Positions 29,464-41,314 of a stretch of 64,000 nucleotides of DNA are shown here, piece by piece. The translations under genes were made by a program, and so were the position numbers. Below the pieces are notes generated by a model. It worked only from the letters and a program-made list of their open reading frames with translations, did no database searches and was not told the DNA's origin. Every line of letters starts with the position of its first letter. Positions within the stretch are counted from its first letter, which is position 1. The DNA comes from Micromonospora siamensis (lineage in GTDB: Bacteria > Actinomycetota > Actinomycetes > Mycobacteriales > Micromonosporaceae). The stretch is from positions 2,790,001 to 2,854,000 of the forward strand of contig NZ_LT607751.1 in the NCBI RefSeq assembly GCF_900090305.1, given 5' to 3'.

Positions 29464-32400
29464 TCAGAGGATCAGATCGAAGTACGTCCAGTTGGCGCCG
29501 ATGACGCTGTATCCGGACTTGAACCGCCCGATCCCGTTGCCCTCGTACAGGTAGAGATCCTTCGTGGTGGTGTGCCGGGCGATGACGTCGGTGTTGCCGT
29601 CCATGTTGAAGTCACCGACCGAGAAGATCCGGTCGACGTACGCCCAGTTGGATCCGACGATCGTCGAGCCGGAGGCGAAGCGGCCACTCCCGCTGCCGCG
29701 GTAGAGGTAGATGTCCTTGGTGGTGGCGTGCCGGGCCATCACGTCGGTCTTGCCGTCGCCGTCGAAGTCGCCCGGGGAGAAGATCGTGTCGAAGGCCGAC
29801 CAGTTCGCCCCCACGATCGTGGAACCGGAGAGGAACGTTCCGGTGCCGCTGCCGCGGTAGAGGTAGATGTCCTTGGTGGTGGCGTGCCGGGCCATCACGT
29901 CGGCCTTCCCGTCGCCGTCGAAGTCGCCCGGGGAGAAGATCGTGTCGAAGGCCGACCAGTTGGCGCCGATGATCGTGTAACCGGAGATGAAGCCGCCTCG
30001 ACCGTTGCCCCGGTACAGGTACAGGTCCTTGCTGGTCCCGTGCCGGGCGATCACGTCGGCCTTGCCGTCGCCGTCGAAGTCGCCGGGGGAGATGACGGTG
30101 TCGAAGGCGACCCAGTTCGCGCCGATGACGGACCAGCCGGACTGGAAGCGGCCGGCGCCGTCACCCGAGTAGAGCCAGAGGTCGTTGGTCGGCGTGTACC
30201 GCGCCATGACGTCCGGGTTTCCGTCGCCGGTGAAGTCGCGGCGCGGGCCCGCCGGCACCGCCTGTACCGGGCTGACCACCTGGTTCCAGGCCAGTACGTC
30301 GCTCAACTGGCCCGAGAACCAGCTGCCGTACCCGGCGGCGGACGTCTTGTGGGCGCCCATCCGGAACCCGCCGGTGGCGTTCCACGCGCTGGTGTGGACC
30401 CCGACGCCCTTGTTGAGCGCGCCGAGATAGAGGCCCAACCGGCCGTTGGCCTTCTCGTAGCTGACCGTCACCCGCGTCCAGGCACCCATCCGGGCGCTGT
30501 TCGCCCCGGCGGTGGCGGTGTCCCAGACCGGGCTGGTCACATCGCTCTGGGCCATGGCGACCCGCCAGCTGTTGTCCGAGGCGTCGACCCAGAGCCGGAA
30601 GCCGGCGGTGTTCACGCCGTCCTGCGACAGGATGGTGCCCCCGGGCGCGGTGGGCTTGACCCAGGCCGACACGGTGAAGTCCGCGTTCGTGTCGATGGCC
30701 CGGCCCGCGGTGCTGAGCTGACCGCTCGTGCCGTTCATCTTGACGCTCGGGTCGAACAGGTCACCGGTGTTCCAGGTGGCGGTGCCGCTCGCGTGCAGGC
30801 CACCGACGGCGTCCTCGGCGACGTCCGCGCCGGAGACCGCGCCGCTCTCGGCGTCGGCGAGCTGCCAGGCGTGGTTGGCCGTGATCAGGCCCTGGCCCGC
30901 TGCTCGGGTGATGGCGCCGACGCCGTTGGCCAGGCTGCCCACCGTCCAGGTGCTGACGGTGGCAGCCCCGTTGGCGTCGGTCCCGGTGGTCCAGAGGTCG
31001 GGGATGTCGTCGGCGTTCACGTCCGCCGCCCGGAGGCTGACGGTGGCCCCGGCCTGCCAGGTGGGCAGAGCGTACGGCGTGTAGCTGAGCTGGCCGGTGT
31101 CCGGGTTGAGCGTCAGGTCCTTCCACAGGTGCAGGGCGCCCGTGGTCCTGTTCCACAGGAACATCGCGGTGCCGCCGGTGAGCTGGGCGGTGGCGATGGT
31201 CCACTGGTTCCAGGCGAGATCGCCGGCCGGCGTCGGGGTGGCCAGCGAGCCGGAGTTCAGGTAGGCCCCGGGAACGCCGAAGCTCTGGTAGTAGGTCAGA
31301 CGGTAGCCGTGGGTGGCGTCACCGCTGGTTCCGATGAGGTCGGCGCAGGACCCGCCGGTACGGCGGCTGTCCCCGGCGTTGGCCAGTTGCAGAGGACGGT
31401 TCTGGTCGCCGTCGAGGAGAAGATCGGCCATCACGTTGAACTGGGAGCGGCCCGGCTCGGGATTGATGACGCTGCCGTCACCGTTGCCCGCCAGCACGCT
31501 GCCGCCACCGGCGTAGGTGCCGTCGGGGTAGTAGACGAGGACGTCCTGGAGACCGGAGCAGGTGAAGCGGCCGGTGATCGCCTGCCCGCCGTTGAAGTCG
31601 GCCGGCGAGTTCTGACCGGTGAAGCCGTTGCCCCGTGCCCCGATGTTCGTACCCATCCGGTCGATGCCGGCGTTGCCCTTGCCGGAAGCGAGCCAGAGGC
31701 CGGCGGGAAGACCGTTGACGGCACCGACGGCGAGGGGGTCGGGAGCGCCGTCGCCGGTGAGGTCTCCGTCCGCCGCCGTCGCTGCCGGAGCGGCGTTGAA
31801 GGTCCTGCTCGCGCTGTCGCCGAAGTTGCCGCCGGCGGACAAGCTGGTCACGGTGAGCGTGTTGGTGAACCGGGTCGGCGAGACGGTGACGGTGGCGTTG
31901 CCGGCGCCGTCGGCGGGGACCTCGACCGGTGCGCCGGCGTTGAGCTGGTAGGTGTAGCCGCTCGGGACGGTGGGGCTGGTGCCCTTGGTGATGGTGAAGG
32001 TGGTGGGCTGCCCGATGGTGGCGCCGGCGGGGGCGTCGCTCACGGTCGGCGGTCCGGGTCGGGTGGGGTCGAAGGTGAAGGTGCAGGTGGCGGACCAGTC
32101 GCTGGGGGTACGGAAGTCGGTGGCCTGCACCGCCCAGGACAACGAGGTGAGGGCGCCGCCGGCCGCGGTGCGCAGCTTGTCGACGGGTACGACCAGCACG
32201 GCGGTGCTGCCGGAGGAGTAGGTGAGCAGGTTCGGGTCGGAGGAGGCGATGGCGGTCTGGGTGGCGTCGCTGGTCTTCCAGAGCTTGAAGCGGACGCCCA
32301 GGGTGCCGCCGTTGCGGTCGGAGACGGGGGCGTAGAGGGAGACGTTGCCGTCGCCGACGGTGGAACCGCCGGTGCAGGCGGTCTTGGGGGAGGTGGTCAG

Positions 32401-33894
32401 GCCGGTGGGTGTGTTGGGTTTGTGGTTGTAGCGGATGGTGAGGGTGGGGCTGGTTTCGAGGAATTCTTTCCAGCTCTGGGTGTCGGTGGCTTCGTTGGCG
32501 GCGACCATCCACAGGGTGCGGGTGCCGCGTTGGTTGGTGACGTCGGTCTTGATCTGGTTGGTGATGTCGAAGGACACCGCGTTGGCGTCGCAGCCGCTGT
32601 AGCCGTAGGCGAAGCTCTTCGAGGAGATCGCGGTGCCCTTGCTAACGCCCTCCCAGTAGTTCCAGGTGGCGTTCGACGACGTCAGGGTCGCGGACGGGCC
32701 GTAGATGTAGACGGTCTTGGCGGTGCAGGACCAGGAGCGGGTGTTGGTGATTTTGAAGATGGCGTCGTAGATCTCGGCGCCGGTGAGGGTGCCGTAGGGG
32801 ACCGCAAAGTTGATCAGTGTGTTGGAGCGTTGGCTGCCGGCGTTGCCGACCTGCATCCGTCCGATCGGGTCGGGGGTGTCCTTCCAGTAGTTGGTCGACT
32901 GGTGCTGGTAGGAGATGCTGGCCCAGCCGGATTTCGATTCGCCGACCGGTGTCCAGGTGAAGGTGGGGTCGATGAAGACGGGGAACGTCGTCGCGGCGTC
33001 GGTGAGCAGGGACCGGTCCGGGGTCAGCCGCAGGCTGCCCTTGCCGAGCTTCACCCCGATCGGCGCGGTACGGGCCCGACGCCCCGGCGCCACGGTGGTG
33101 GAGAGCGCGCCGCGCGCTGCGGGCGCGTCTGCTGCTGCCGATGAGTCCCACATGTGTGGCGCGGGTGCGGTGATCACGGGACGCCCCGTGCGGTCACGGC
33201 CGGTGATGTTGCCGGTCGCGTCGGCGGCCAGCGTGACGCCCTCGGTCGTGGTGGCAAGGTCCAGGGCGGCCAGCTTCGGGTTCGCCGCGGCAGTGCGGTT
33301 CTTCACCACGAAGACGTGGGAGAAGCCGCCCTCGGCGGTGACCCGGACGGTCAGGTCGACCCCGGGCAGCACCTCCGGATAGGTCGCGGACTGCCCGTCG
33401 AGCACCGGCGCGGGCAACGCGACGGGCAGCGAGAGCGACATGGCCCGGTCACCGCTGGTCATCTCCGCCAACGGACCGGTGCCACCGCCGGAGAGCCGGA
33501 TCCGGTTGGTGGTCACGGCGGCGGTGATGCCGCCGTCCGCGCCGCGTACCAGGGTCGGGTCGAGATTCTTCCACTGACCGTTCACCAGCGTCCGAGTCGG
33601 CACCGCCGACTGGTTCAGTACGACCGTTCCGTCCGGCTGGGCGGTCAGGGTGGAGGTGGACGTGCCGGCGGCCGTGGCCTCGACCGGCTTTCCGGTCCGC
33701 TTCGCCTCGGTCACCGCCCGGTCCACGCTGAGTGTGCCGGTGCTGGCCGCCGTTGCGGGCGGGGTGCTGGCGGCGGCCGTGGCGGGTGCGCCGGCCACGG
33801 TTCCGGTGAATGTGGTGATCAGCGTGGCGGCCAGCACGCTGGCGATAGCCGATCGCTGCCGCAGGGTGAGCTGCGGAGGGCTGCTTGTGGACAT
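29464..33894 (-). CDS. Giant secreted LamG protein with FG-GAP/VCBS repeats
   Basis: This 1476-residue exported protein is closely similar to its neighbour over the first ~1200 residues: signal peptide (about 1-42), conserved N-terminal region, DNRLRE-like sandwich, Fn3-like part, FG-GAP-like region and LamG domain (about 1030-1205). The end is different. It has five 52-residue FG-GAP/VCBS repeats (period 156 nt) of the form [14 protein letters not shown]...LYRGxGxGxF...GANW, whose DxDxDG loops predict calcium binding. ATG 33894 follows GGGGAAGG. The two genes are a tandem duplication with exchanged C-terminal modules. Function is probably adhesion or surface display; its divergent neighbour is an RHS protein. 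Confidence 0.85.
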   Translation of the reverse strand: MSTSSPPQLTLRQRSAIASVLAATLITTFTGTVAGAPATAAASTPPATAASTGTLSVDRAVTEAKRTGKPVEATAAGTSTSTLTAQPDGTVVLNQSAVPTRTLVNGQWKNLDPTLVRGADGGITAAVTTNRIRLSGGGTGPLAEMTSGDRAMSLSLPVALPAPVLDGQSATYPEVLPGVDLTVRVTAEGGFSHVFVVKNRTAAANPKLAALDLATTTEGVTLAADATGNITGRDRTGRPVITAPAPHMWDSSAAADAPAARGALSTTVAPGRRARTAPIGVKLGKGSLRLTPDRSLLTDAATTFPVFIDPTFTWTPVGESKSGWASISYQHQSTNYWKDTPDPIGRMQVGNAGSQRSNTLINFAVPYGTLTGAEIYDAIFKITNTRSWSCTAKTVYIYGPSATLTSSNATWNYWEGVSKGTAISSKSFAYGYSGCDANAVSFDITNQIKTDVTNQRGTRTLWMVAANEATDTQSWKEFLETSPTLTIRYNHKPNTPTGLTTSPKTACTGGSTVGDGNVSLYAPVSDRNGGTLGVRFKLWKTSDATQTAIASSDPNLLTYSSGSTAVLVVPVDKLRTAAGGALTSLSWAVQATDFRTPSDWSATCTFTFDPTRPGPPTVSDAPAGATIGQPTTFTITKGTSPTVPSGYTYQLNAGAPVEVPADGAGNATVTVSPTRFTNTLTVTSLSAGGNFGDSASRTFNAAPAATAADGDLTGDGAPDPLAVGAVNGLPAGLWLASGKGNAGIDRMGTNIGARGNGFTGQNSPADFNGGQAITGRFTCSGLQDVLVYYPDGTYAGGGSVLAGNGDGSVINPEPGRSQFNVMADLLLDGDQNRPLQLANAGDSRRTGGSCADLIGTSGDATHGYRLTYYQSFGVPGAYLNSGSLATPTPAGDLAWNQWTIATAQLTGGTAMFLWNRTTGALHLWKDLTLNPDTGQLSYTPYALPTWQAGATVSLRAADVNADDIPDLWTTGTDANGAATVSTWTVGSLANGVGAITRAAGQGLITANHAWQLADAESGAVSGADVAEDAVGGLHASGTATWNTGDLFDPSVKMNGTSGQLSTAGRAIDTNADFTVSAWVKPTAPGGTILSQDGVNTAGFRLWVDASDNSWRVAMAQSDVTSPVWDTATAGANSARMGAWTRVTVSYEKANGRLGLYLGALNKGVGVHTSAWNATGGFRMGAHKTSAAGYGSWFSGQLSDVLAWNQVVSPVQAVPAGPRRDFTGDGNPDVMARYTPTNDLWLYSGDGAGRFQSGWSVIGANWVAFDTVISPGDFDGDGKADVIARHGTSKDLYLYRGNGRGGFISGYTIIGANWSAFDTIFSPGDFDGDGKADVMARHATTKDIYLYRGSGTGTFLSGSTIVGANWSAFDTIFSPGDFDGDGKTDVMARHATTKDIYLYRGSGSGRFASGSTIVGSNWAYVDRIFSVGDFNMDGNTDVIARHTTTKDLYLYEGNGIGRFKSGYSVIGANWTYFDLIL

Positions 33895-34169
33895 GACGAT
33901 GTGCCTTCCCCGTGTGTCCGTCGGACGCGTGACGCGTCCGGTGGGCGGCCATAGTGAAGCAGCCGTTCAGGCCTTGGGGGAACGGGCGACATCGCGGTCG
34001 GCTGTCCAATTTGCATGGTGTGGCGGCAATAAGCGGCAGCTGTCGGCGACTATCGTGATGATTTCGTAACCTTCGATGACCGTCGACGTGAAAGATTGTT
34101 CGCACCACGGGGGTAGGTGCTCTATCACTCTGCGTGGCTGCCCTTTTTGTCCGTAGAGATGGGGTTCGG

Positions 34170-37100
34170 ATGGTCGAGCACGGGGGTCCACAGGGATGGA
34201 CTCGGTCCAGACATGCCGTCGCGGTGATCGCGGCGGCATCTCTGATGACGGGTCTGCTGACGAGCACTCCGGCGATGGCGAAGCCGAAAGATCAGGTGGC
34301 GAAGCCTCCGGCGGTGTCGCCGGGGCCTGCTGTCGACGGTGTGAAGCCGATACCGACGCGGTTCGTCACTCCGAAGGACGACGCCAAGTTCAACCACCGT
34401 CCGTCGCGGACGGTGTGGCCGAACGCGGTGTTGACGCAGCTGGAGCTAAGCTCGTCGGCGGCAGCGGCCGGTGCGCGGTCGGTGTCGAGCGAAAAGGCCC
34501 GGGCGGCCGGCGCCCCGGTGTGGGCGCAGCCGATCGCAGCGAAGGACGGGCGGTACGCGGGCCCGAAGAGCCTCAAAGTTCGTGTCATGGATCGCCGGTC
34601 CAGCGAGGCCGCCGGTGTCGATGGCGTCCTGGTCGGCGTCACCCCAGAGGCCTCCGCCGGCTCCGGGGCGGTACGTGTCGGGATCGACTACGGCGCGTTC
34701 GCCGAGGCGTACGGCGGTAACTACGGGGCACGCCTGCGACTGGTGCTGCTGCCCGCCTGCGCTCTGACCACGCCGCAGGTCGAGGAGTGCCGGACCGGCC
34801 AGCCACTCCCCTCGACGAACGACCCGGCGACGAAGACGGTGTCCGCCGAGGTGCAGCTGACGGGTGCCGGGGCGGAGGCGAGGTACTCCAGCAGCGCGAC
34901 GTTGCTCGCCGTCACGGCGACCGCCGACGGCGGTGGAGCGAGTGGCACCTACTCCGCGACCGACCTGAAGCCCTCTGGTTCATGGGCGGCCGGTGGAAAC
35001 ACGGGATCCTTCAGCTATTCGTACCCGGTTGACGTGCCTCCCGCCGCCTCGGATCTGGTGCCGACGGTGGCGCTCTCCTACGACTCGGGCAGCGTCGACG
35101 GCCAGACCGCGTCCACGAATGCGCAGGCCTCCTGGGTTGGCGACGGCTGGTCGACGCCGAAGTCGTACGTCGAGCAGAGTTTCGCATCGTGTCAGGACGA
35201 CCCGGGTGGCAGCCCGTCGCCGGTCAAGACGTACGACAACTGTTACGACGGCCCGATTCTGACGTTGTCGTTGAACGGCTCGTCGACGTCGTTGGTGTGG
35301 GACGCGACGAAGAAGGTGTGGGAGCCGGAGTCGGACAACGGCGAGGTTGTCACGCACGTGACGAACTCGGGCAACGGGTCGGGAACCTACAACACGGACT
35401 ACTGGCGGGTGGCGCTGCGCGACGGCACCACCTACGAGTTCGGTCGTAATCGGCTGCCGGGTTGGGCGTCAGGTAAGGCCGAGACCAGGTCGGTGGACAC
35501 GGTGCCGGTGTACTCGCCGCACTCGGGGGACCCGTGTTACAACTCGGCGGGGTTCTCGTCGTCGGTGTGCACGATGGCGTACCGGTGGAACCTGGACTAC
35601 GTGTACGACACGCACGGCAACGCGATGTCGTACTACTACAAGCAGGACACCAACTTCTACGGCCGCAACATGGGCGCCACGGACGTGTCGTACGTGCGGG
35701 ACAGTTATCTGTCGCGGATCGACTACGGGTTCACCGACGGGAACGCCTACGGCACGCCGCCGAACCGGGTGGTGTTCAACACCGGTGACCGGTGTGTGTC
35801 GGGGACGTGTCAGCCGTTGAACGCGGCGAACAAGGCGAACTGGCCGGATGTGCCGTTCGACCTGATCTGCGCCTCAGGGACGAACTGCGACGACTTCAAC
35901 CCCTCGTTCTTCTCCACCGTGCGGCTGACGTCGATCGAGGCGCAGCAGTACAACACGGCCACCTCCCAGTACGAGAAGGTCGACTCGTACGCCCTGGCGC
36001 ACACGATGCCGGCCACCGGGGACGGCACCTCGCCGACGCTGTGGCTGTCCTCCGTGACACGCACCGGCCACGACACGTCGGCCGGGGGATCAACCGCGCC
36101 GATCGCGCTGCCGTCGGTCTCGTTCACCGGTATCAAGCTGGCCAACCGGGTCGACACCACCGGCGGCCTGCCGAACTTCTACCGCCAGCGTATCGCCACC
36201 ATCACCACCGAGACCGGCTCGGTCATCTCCCCGAGCTACGAGCTGCCCAACGCTTGCACGGCCCCGGTGACGACCGATCCGGCGACGAACACCAAGTCGT
36301 GCTACCCGGTGTTCTGGACCCCGGACGGCTACACCAGCCAGTACAAGGACTGGTTCAACAAGTGGGCGGTCACCCGGGTCACCTCCACCGACCCCACTGG
36401 CGGGGCGCCGGCGATGTCGACCAGCTACAAGTACCTGAATGGCGCGGCCTGGCACTTCGACGACAACGAGGTGGTCAAGGCCAAGTACCGCACCTACGGC
36501 CAGTTCCGCGGCTACGCCAAGGTCCAGACCTTCAACGGTGACGGCGTCAACGACCGCCGCACCCAGTCCGAGGTCACCTACTACCGCGGCATGTCGAAGA
36601 ACAACAACACCACCGTCGTGAACGTGACCGACTCCGCCGGCGGCGTGCATGAAGACGTCAACGAACTCGCCGGCAAGGAACTGGAGACCACTCAGTACCT
36701 GGGCGAGGGTGGCCGGGTCGACTCCTCGACCATCACCTCCTACTGGGTCTCGGGGGCAACGGCCACTCGCAGCCGCACCGGCCTGGCGGCATTGACCTCA
36801 CAGTGGGTGGCGCCGGCCAAGACGTACACCCGACAGTCCGTAACTAGCAGCGGCACCACGACCTGGCGGTACACGGCAACGGAGAACAGCTACGACGCCA
36901 CCACCACCAGCGCCACCTTCGGCCTGCTGAAGAACACCTACACCTACACCGTCCCGACCAATGCCGCGTACGACCAGTGCACCACCTACACGTACGCACC
37001 GGTCAACACCGGCAAGAATTTGGTGGGCCTGGTCAGCCAGACCGAGACCGTGTCGGTCGCCTGTGGTGGCTTCACCCAGGGCACCCCGGCGTCCGTGCCG

Positions 37101-40100
37101 GGCAGCCTCAACACCCTCACCGCCCCCGGCACGGTGAACCGGCCGGCGCAGGTCGTGAAGGCCGAGCGGAACTACTACGACGACATCACCTTCGCCACCA
37201 CCTTCCCCCAGACGGCCGCGCCCACCAAGGGCGACGTCACCATGCAGCGAACTGCCAAGGACTACACCTCGGGTGCCTATGTCTGGCAGACCGCGGAAAG
37301 AACCACTTACGACATCTACGGTCGTGCCGCTGACGAGTACGACGACGCCGGCACCAAGACCACGACCAGCTACACGATGAACAGCGTCGGCCTGCCCACT
37401 GGCACCTCGACCGTCAATCCGCTGAACCAGACGGAGTCGAAGACGATCAACCCGAGGCGCGGAAGCAACCTGAGCTCGACCGATGAGAACGGAGTGGTGA
37501 CGCGAGAGCAGTACGACGCCCTGGGACGGCTGACGGCTGTGTGGCTGAATTCGCGAGCGACCAGCAGTCCCGCCAACAACACCTTCGCGTACACTGTCTC
37601 GAAGACCGGTGTCACGGCGGTCACGTCCCAGAGGCTCAACAACTCGAACGGCTACCAGAAATCGGTCATCCTGTACGACGCGCTGTTGCGAGCGCGTCAG
37701 ACACAGGGCGTGACGCCGCAGGGCGGCCGGACGATCAGTGACACGTTCTACGACACCCGGGGCTGGACGCGCGCAACCTACAACGGCTGGTGGGACGACA
37801 CCACAACGCCGACGGTGAGCACCCCGGTATCGGCGGCGGACCTGGGCAAGCAGGTGCCGAACCAGACGTTCACCACCTACGACGGCCTCGGGCGAGCGGT
37901 GATCGTCGAGGCTGCGAAGAACGGTGTCACGATCTCCACAACCAGGACCGTCCACGGCGGCGATCGCACCACTGTCGTCCCGCCCACCGGCGGAGTTGTC
38001 TCGGCGACGGTCACGGACGCGCTGGGTCGGAAAAGTGAGCTACAGGAATACAGCACACGGCCGACCGTCACCATGCCCACCGACACGTTCACTGGTACCT
38101 TCACGGTCACCGGCGGCACTACAGTAGCCAGTAAGTACGGCTACGACGGGCACGGTAACCAGTCCAGCCTGACCGACGCCAAGGGCAACATCTGGACCTC
38201 CACCTACAACCTGCTCGGGCAGGTGGTGGCGAAGTCCGACCCGGACGCCGGGAACAGCTCGATGGTGTACGACGCCGGCGGCAACCTGGTGCAGACAACC
38301 GACGGCCGGGGAAAGACGCTGTCCTACACCTACGACGCGCTCGACCGGAAGATCGGCGAGTACGCGTCGACGGTAGCCAGCCAGTCGGCGGCGAACCAGC
38401 GGGCCGCATGGATCTACGACAACAGCAACGCCGTAGCGGGGGTCACCAACGCCATCGGTGAATTGACCACGACGATCACCTACCGCGGTGGCCAGGCCTA
38501 CACCACGCAGCAGAAGGCGTTCGACGTCTTCGGCAACTCGTTGGGTGTCACGGTGACCATCCCTGACACCGAAGGTGCCCTGGGCGGCCAGTACGTGTTC
38601 GGGCACACCTACACCTCGGTGCTCGGTCTGCCGTTGACCGACACGTATCCGGCCAAGGGCAGCCTGCCGTCGGAGACCGTGCTGCACGGCTACTCCGGAG
38701 TCTTGGACCTGCCCACGACCCTTGCGGGGACGAACGCCTATACCAGTGGCGTGACCTATGACGCCTGGGGGCGGGTGAACCAGCAGACGCTGGGCAGCAC
38801 CACCAGCGCCGCCTACGTCACCAACACCTACGATGCCCACACCGGGAGGTTGGCCAGCCAGCTGATCACCCGCTCCACCGCGACCCCGCAGACGGTGGAC
38901 GAGCAGCAGTACCAGTACGATCTCGTTGGCAACATCACCCGTAAGGTCAGCAAGCGGTACGGGGCCACCACCCCCGCCGAGACCCAGTGCTACGGCTACG
39001 ACGGCCTCGCCCGACTGACCGAAGCGTGGACCGCCACCGACAGCTGCGCCACCACCCCCACCGACACCAACAAGAGCATGGTGGGCAACAGCATCGGTGG
39101 CAGCGCGTACTGGACCAGCTGGAGCATCGACCTACTCGGCAACCGCACCCAGCAAACCGAACACGGCCTCGGCGGCGCCGGTAACACCACGACGACCTAC
39201 ACCTATGACGGCAACGGCCAGAACAAGCCCCACACCCTGACCTCCACCACCAAGGCAGGAGCCGCCACCGGCACCACCGCCTACACCTACGACGCCGCCG
39301 GCAACACCGCAACGCGCAACGCCGCCCAGGGCAACCAAACCCTCACCTGGGACGACGCCGGCGACCTCGTCACGGTCAGCGGGGGCACCAGCGGCAACAA
39401 CGACTTCATCTATGACGCCGACGGCAACCTGCTGCTCCAGAAAGAGCCCGGCAAGGCCACCTTGTACCTGCCCGGACAGCAGCTGACCCTGAACACGGCC
39501 ACCGGCATCATCGACGGGGATCGCTATTACGCGCTACCTGGCGGGGGCAACTGCATTCGCTCGGGCAGCGGTACGGCGTACACCTTCGCTGTGACCGACC
39601 ACCAGGGAACGCCGTCGCTATACCTCGACAGCACCGCCCAGAACCCCACCTGGCGGCAGTACACCCCCTATGGGGGCCCCCGTGGCGCCACCGTCACCGT
39701 GCCCGACAATCGAGGCTTCCTGAACAAGCCGATGAGTCCTACCGGACTCACCGTCATCGGCGCCCGTGAGTACGATCCGACTATCGGGCGGTTCGTATCG
39801 GTGGACCCGATGCAGGACGCCGGCGATCCTCAACAGTGGAACGGCTACGCCTACGCCGATAACACCCCGGTGACGTCCAGCGATCCCACCGGCATGATCC
39901 CGGAGGACTGCCGACACTTCGACTGCTACGGCTACAGCCCGACCAAGGGTTGCCCCGGCGGCTGCGGCTCGACGGATAACGTGAAATGGGGCAAGAAGCA
40001 TCACAAGTCGAGCACCAAGCCGAAGCCCCACGGCAAGTATGTGCCGCCGCCGCGACCGGCCCCCAAGCCCAAGATCAAGCCCAAGAGCAAGTGCGGCGCC

Positions 40101-40709
40101 TTCTCCTGGGTCTGCAAGCAGGCCTCCCGCGCCGGTGACTGGATGAAGGATCACCCGGACATCACCGGGGCCGTGGCAGGGCTCGTCGTCGGCGTGGGAT
40201 GCACGGCCTTCACGCTCGGAGCAGGCGCTCTCGCATGTGGCGCTCTCGGTGGTGCGGTGGGCAGCGGTCTCACCTCAGCGCTGGAAGGAAACAGCATCGG
40301 TGAGGTGGCATTCGACACCACCGTGGGTGCCCTGTTCGGTGTAGCCGGGGGAGTCGCAGGAAATACCGGCGGTGCCTTCGTCGGACAAACCTTCAAGGCT
40401 CTGGGAAAGAAGGCCGTCGGTGAAGCGCTCCAAACAGGGGGCAAGGCAGCCGGCAGCACCTTCAAGAGCCTCTTCAACAGCGAGGCGCGTGAGGTCATGA
40501 CCCGCAGCGGTATGAAGGGATTGGCGAAGACCCACAAGGTGCTGCTCGGTAATAGGCTCGGTCGAGGGGTGTATGGAAAGGTGCTCAAGGAGGGTGCGCC
40601 CAACATGGCCGGTGGTTTCGTGGTCAACGGGTTCATACCAGGCAGCCCGAGTGACATCGGAAAGTGGAACCCCTTCAACGCCGTACAGGGTGCTCTGACC
40701 GGCTTCTAG
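34170..40709 (+). CDS. RHS/YD-repeat protein, polymorphic-toxin-like
   Basis: This 2179-residue exported protein has a signal peptide ending near MAKPK (about residue 30), a SpvB-like N-terminal segment (SYSYPVDVPPAASDLVPTV, about residue 280) and many YD repeats (e.g. YDGLGRAV, YDALDRKIGEY, YDAAGNTATRN). The RHS core REYDPTIGRFVSVDP (about 1866) ends at DPTG near 1910. Such proteins form a cocoon shell around a C-terminal payload. The last ~270 residues hold a cysteine/lysine/proline stretch, then a glycine-rich hydrophobic region (AVAGLVVGVGC, GALGGAVGSG) and a helical tail. No HINT, nuclease, deaminase or other known toxin motif was recognised. ATG 34170 is preferred because it starts a normal signal peptide; GTG 34134 is an alternative. 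Confidence 0.88.
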   Translation: MVEHGGPQGWTRSRHAVAVIAAASLMTGLLTSTPAMAKPKDQVAKPPAVSPGPAVDGVKPIPTRFVTPKDDAKFNHRPSRTVWPNAVLTQLELSSSAAAAGARSVSSEKARAAGAPVWAQPIAAKDGRYAGPKSLKVRVMDRRSSEAAGVDGVLVGVTPEASAGSGAVRVGIDYGAFAEAYGGNYGARLRLVLLPACALTTPQVEECRTGQPLPSTNDPATKTVSAEVQLTGAGAEARYSSSATLLAVTATADGGGASGTYSATDLKPSGSWAAGGNTGSFSYSYPVDVPPAASDLVPTVALSYDSGSVDGQTASTNAQASWVGDGWSTPKSYVEQSFASCQDDPGGSPSPVKTYDNCYDGPILTLSLNGSSTSLVWDATKKVWEPESDNGEVVTHVTNSGNGSGTYNTDYWRVALRDGTTYEFGRNRLPGWASGKAETRSVDTVPVYSPHSGDPCYNSAGFSSSVCTMAYRWNLDYVYDTHGNAMSYYYKQDTNFYGRNMGATDVSYVRDSYLSRIDYGFTDGNAYGTPPNRVVFNTGDRCVSGTCQPLNAANKANWPDVPFDLICASGTNCDDFNPSFFSTVRLTSIEAQQYNTATSQYEKVDSYALAHTMPATGDGTSPTLWLSSVTRTGHDTSAGGSTAPIALPSVSFTGIKLANRVDTTGGLPNFYRQRIATITTETGSVISPSYELPNACTAPVTTDPATNTKSCYPVFWTPDGYTSQYKDWFNKWAVTRVTSTDPTGGAPAMSTSYKYLNGAAWHFDDNEVVKAKYRTYGQFRGYAKVQTFNGDGVNDRRTQSEVTYYRGMSKNNNTTVVNVTDSAGGVHEDVNELAGKELETTQYLGEGGRVDSSTITSYWVSGATATRSRTGLAALTSQWVAPAKTYTRQSVTSSGTTTWRYTATENSYDATTTSATFGLLKNTYTYTVPTNAAYDQCTTYTYAPVNTGKNLVGLVSQTETVSVACGGFTQGTPASVPGSLNTLTAPGTVNRPAQVVKAERNYYDDITFATTFPQTAAPTKGDVTMQRTAKDYTSGAYVWQTAERTTYDIYGRAADEYDDAGTKTTTSYTMNSVGLPTGTSTVNPLNQTESKTINPRRGSNLSSTDENGVVTREQYDALGRLTAVWLNSRATSSPANNTFAYTVSKTGVTAVTSQRLNNSNGYQKSVILYDALLRARQTQGVTPQGGRTISDTFYDTRGWTRATYNGWWDDTTTPTVSTPVSAADLGKQVPNQTFTTYDGLGRAVIVEAAKNGVTISTTRTVHGGDRTTVVPPTGGVVSATVTDALGRKSELQEYSTRPTVTMPTDTFTGTFTVTGGTTVASKYGYDGHGNQSSLTDAKGNIWTSTYNLLGQVVAKSDPDAGNSSMVYDAGGNLVQTTDGRGKTLSYTYDALDRKIGEYASTVASQSAANQRAAWIYDNSNAVAGVTNAIGELTTTITYRGGQAYTTQQKAFDVFGNSLGVTVTIPDTEGALGGQYVFGHTYTSVLGLPLTDTYPAKGSLPSETVLHGYSGVLDLPTTLAGTNAYTSGVTYDAWGRVNQQTLGSTTSAAYVTNTYDAHTGRLASQLITRSTATPQTVDEQQYQYDLVGNITRKVSKRYGATTPAETQCYGYDGLARLTEAWTATDSCATTPTDTNKSMVGNSIGGSAYWTSWSIDLLGNRTQQTEHGLGGAGNTTTTYTYDGNGQNKPHTLTSTTKAGAATGTTAYTYDAAGNTATRNAAQGNQTLTWDDAGDLVTVSGGTSGNNDFIYDADGNLLLQKEPGKATLYLPGQQLTLNTATGIIDGDRYYALPGGGNCIRSGSGTAYTFAVTDHQGTPSLYLDSTAQNPTWRQYTPYGGPRGATVTVPDNRGFLNKPMSPTGLTVIGAREYDPTIGRFVSVDPMQDAGDPQQWNGYAYADNTPVTSSDPTGMIPEDCRHFDCYGYSPTKGCPGGCGSTDNVKWGKKHHKSSTKPKPHGKYVPPPRPAPKPKIKPKSKCGAFSWVCKQASRAGDWMKDHPDITGAVAGLVVGVGCTAFTLGAGALACGALGGAVGSGLTSALEGNSIGEVAFDTTVGALFGVAGGVAGNTGGAFVGQTFKALGKKAVGEALQTGGKAAGSTFKSLFNSEAREVMTRSGMKGLAKTHKVLLGNRLGRGVYGKVLKEGAPNMAGGFVVNGFIPGSPSDIGKWNPFNAVQGALTGF

Positions 40710-40723
40710 GGGAGAGAGTTCTT

Positions 40724-41314
40724 TTGTCTCATTCTGCTCGCGGCGCGGGAGACAGTGGGCGGAGCTATCTCCGCTCACTGCTCTCCTGCGCCGCCTGGTC
40801 AGTGCTGATCGCTGCCGTCACGGGGATCCTGGGCCTGGGGCTGACGACCGTGATGAGTGCATACCCGGGGGAGACGACGCCGGCCTGGTCATCTCCGGAG
40901 TCCGTTCGCGCGGACGTGCTTCGATGTGCACGGATCGGCCCGGTGAGTTCATCCGGATTCGGCTACTGGTGGCGGTGCCAGGTGATGGTGATGGGGCCGG
41001 AAGGATCCACGAGGAAAGTCACCCTCAGCGGTTCCGTGGTAACCCAGGCCGACATGGGGCGGTCGATCAGGCTCGTGGAAAGGTGCACCGGCCGAGACAG
41101 CCGCGAGTGTGTGTACACACGTCCGGGTAGCGAGGTGGTTGCGGCGGCGTTTCGTCTCCTCCACATCGTGCGGTTCACCGTCGTCGCCGTCGGGCTTGTC
41201 ACCATCGTTCTGCTGCTGGTCCGGGGTGTGCTCGGCCAGCGACTGTACAGTCGGCTCGTCCCGTCCGGCCGAGAGTCGGCTTCGCAGGGAGGAAGTAGTA
41301 AGAGTGATGAATGA
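40724..41314 (+). CDS. Two-helix membrane protein downstream of the RHS gene (possibly DUF6346-like)
   Basis: This 196-residue protein starts at TTG 40724, eight nucleotides after GGAGAG and 14 nt after the RHS stop. It has transmembrane helices at about residues 22-45 and 145-170, enclosing a loop of about 100 residues with four cysteines (LRCARIG, WRCQV, ERCTG, RECVY) that could form two disulphides outside the membrane. The loop segment FGYWWRCQVMVMGPEG resembles what I recall of DUF6346 proteins, but that is from memory. Spacing predicts translation with the RHS gene; a partner or immunity role is a guess from position. Confidence 0.72.
   Translation: MSHSARGAGDSGRSYLRSLLSCAAWSVLIAAVTGILGLGLTTVMSAYPGETTPAWSSPESVRADVLRCARIGPVSSSGFGYWWRCQVMVMGPEGSTRKVTLSGSVVTQADMGRSIRLVERCTGRDSRECVYTRPGSEVVAAAFRLLHIVRFTVVAVGLVTIVLLLVRGVLGQRLYSRLVPSGRESASQGGSSKSDE

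Noticed and set aside
29560..30240. Regular 156-nt repeats that could be taken for a CRISPR-like or satellite array
   Set aside because: The period is a whole number of codons and each unit encodes an FG-GAP/VCBS repeat inside one gene; variation is between synonymous and conservative codons.
29572..33144. 1190-codon open frame antisense to the second LamG gene
   Set aside because: Low-complexity Gly/Val/Asp/Arg protein with repeats that only mirror the sense-strand domains.
34134..34169. GTG start adding 12 residues to the RHS protein
   Set aside because: It has no better ribosome site and lengthens the signal-peptide n-region; kept as an alternative only.
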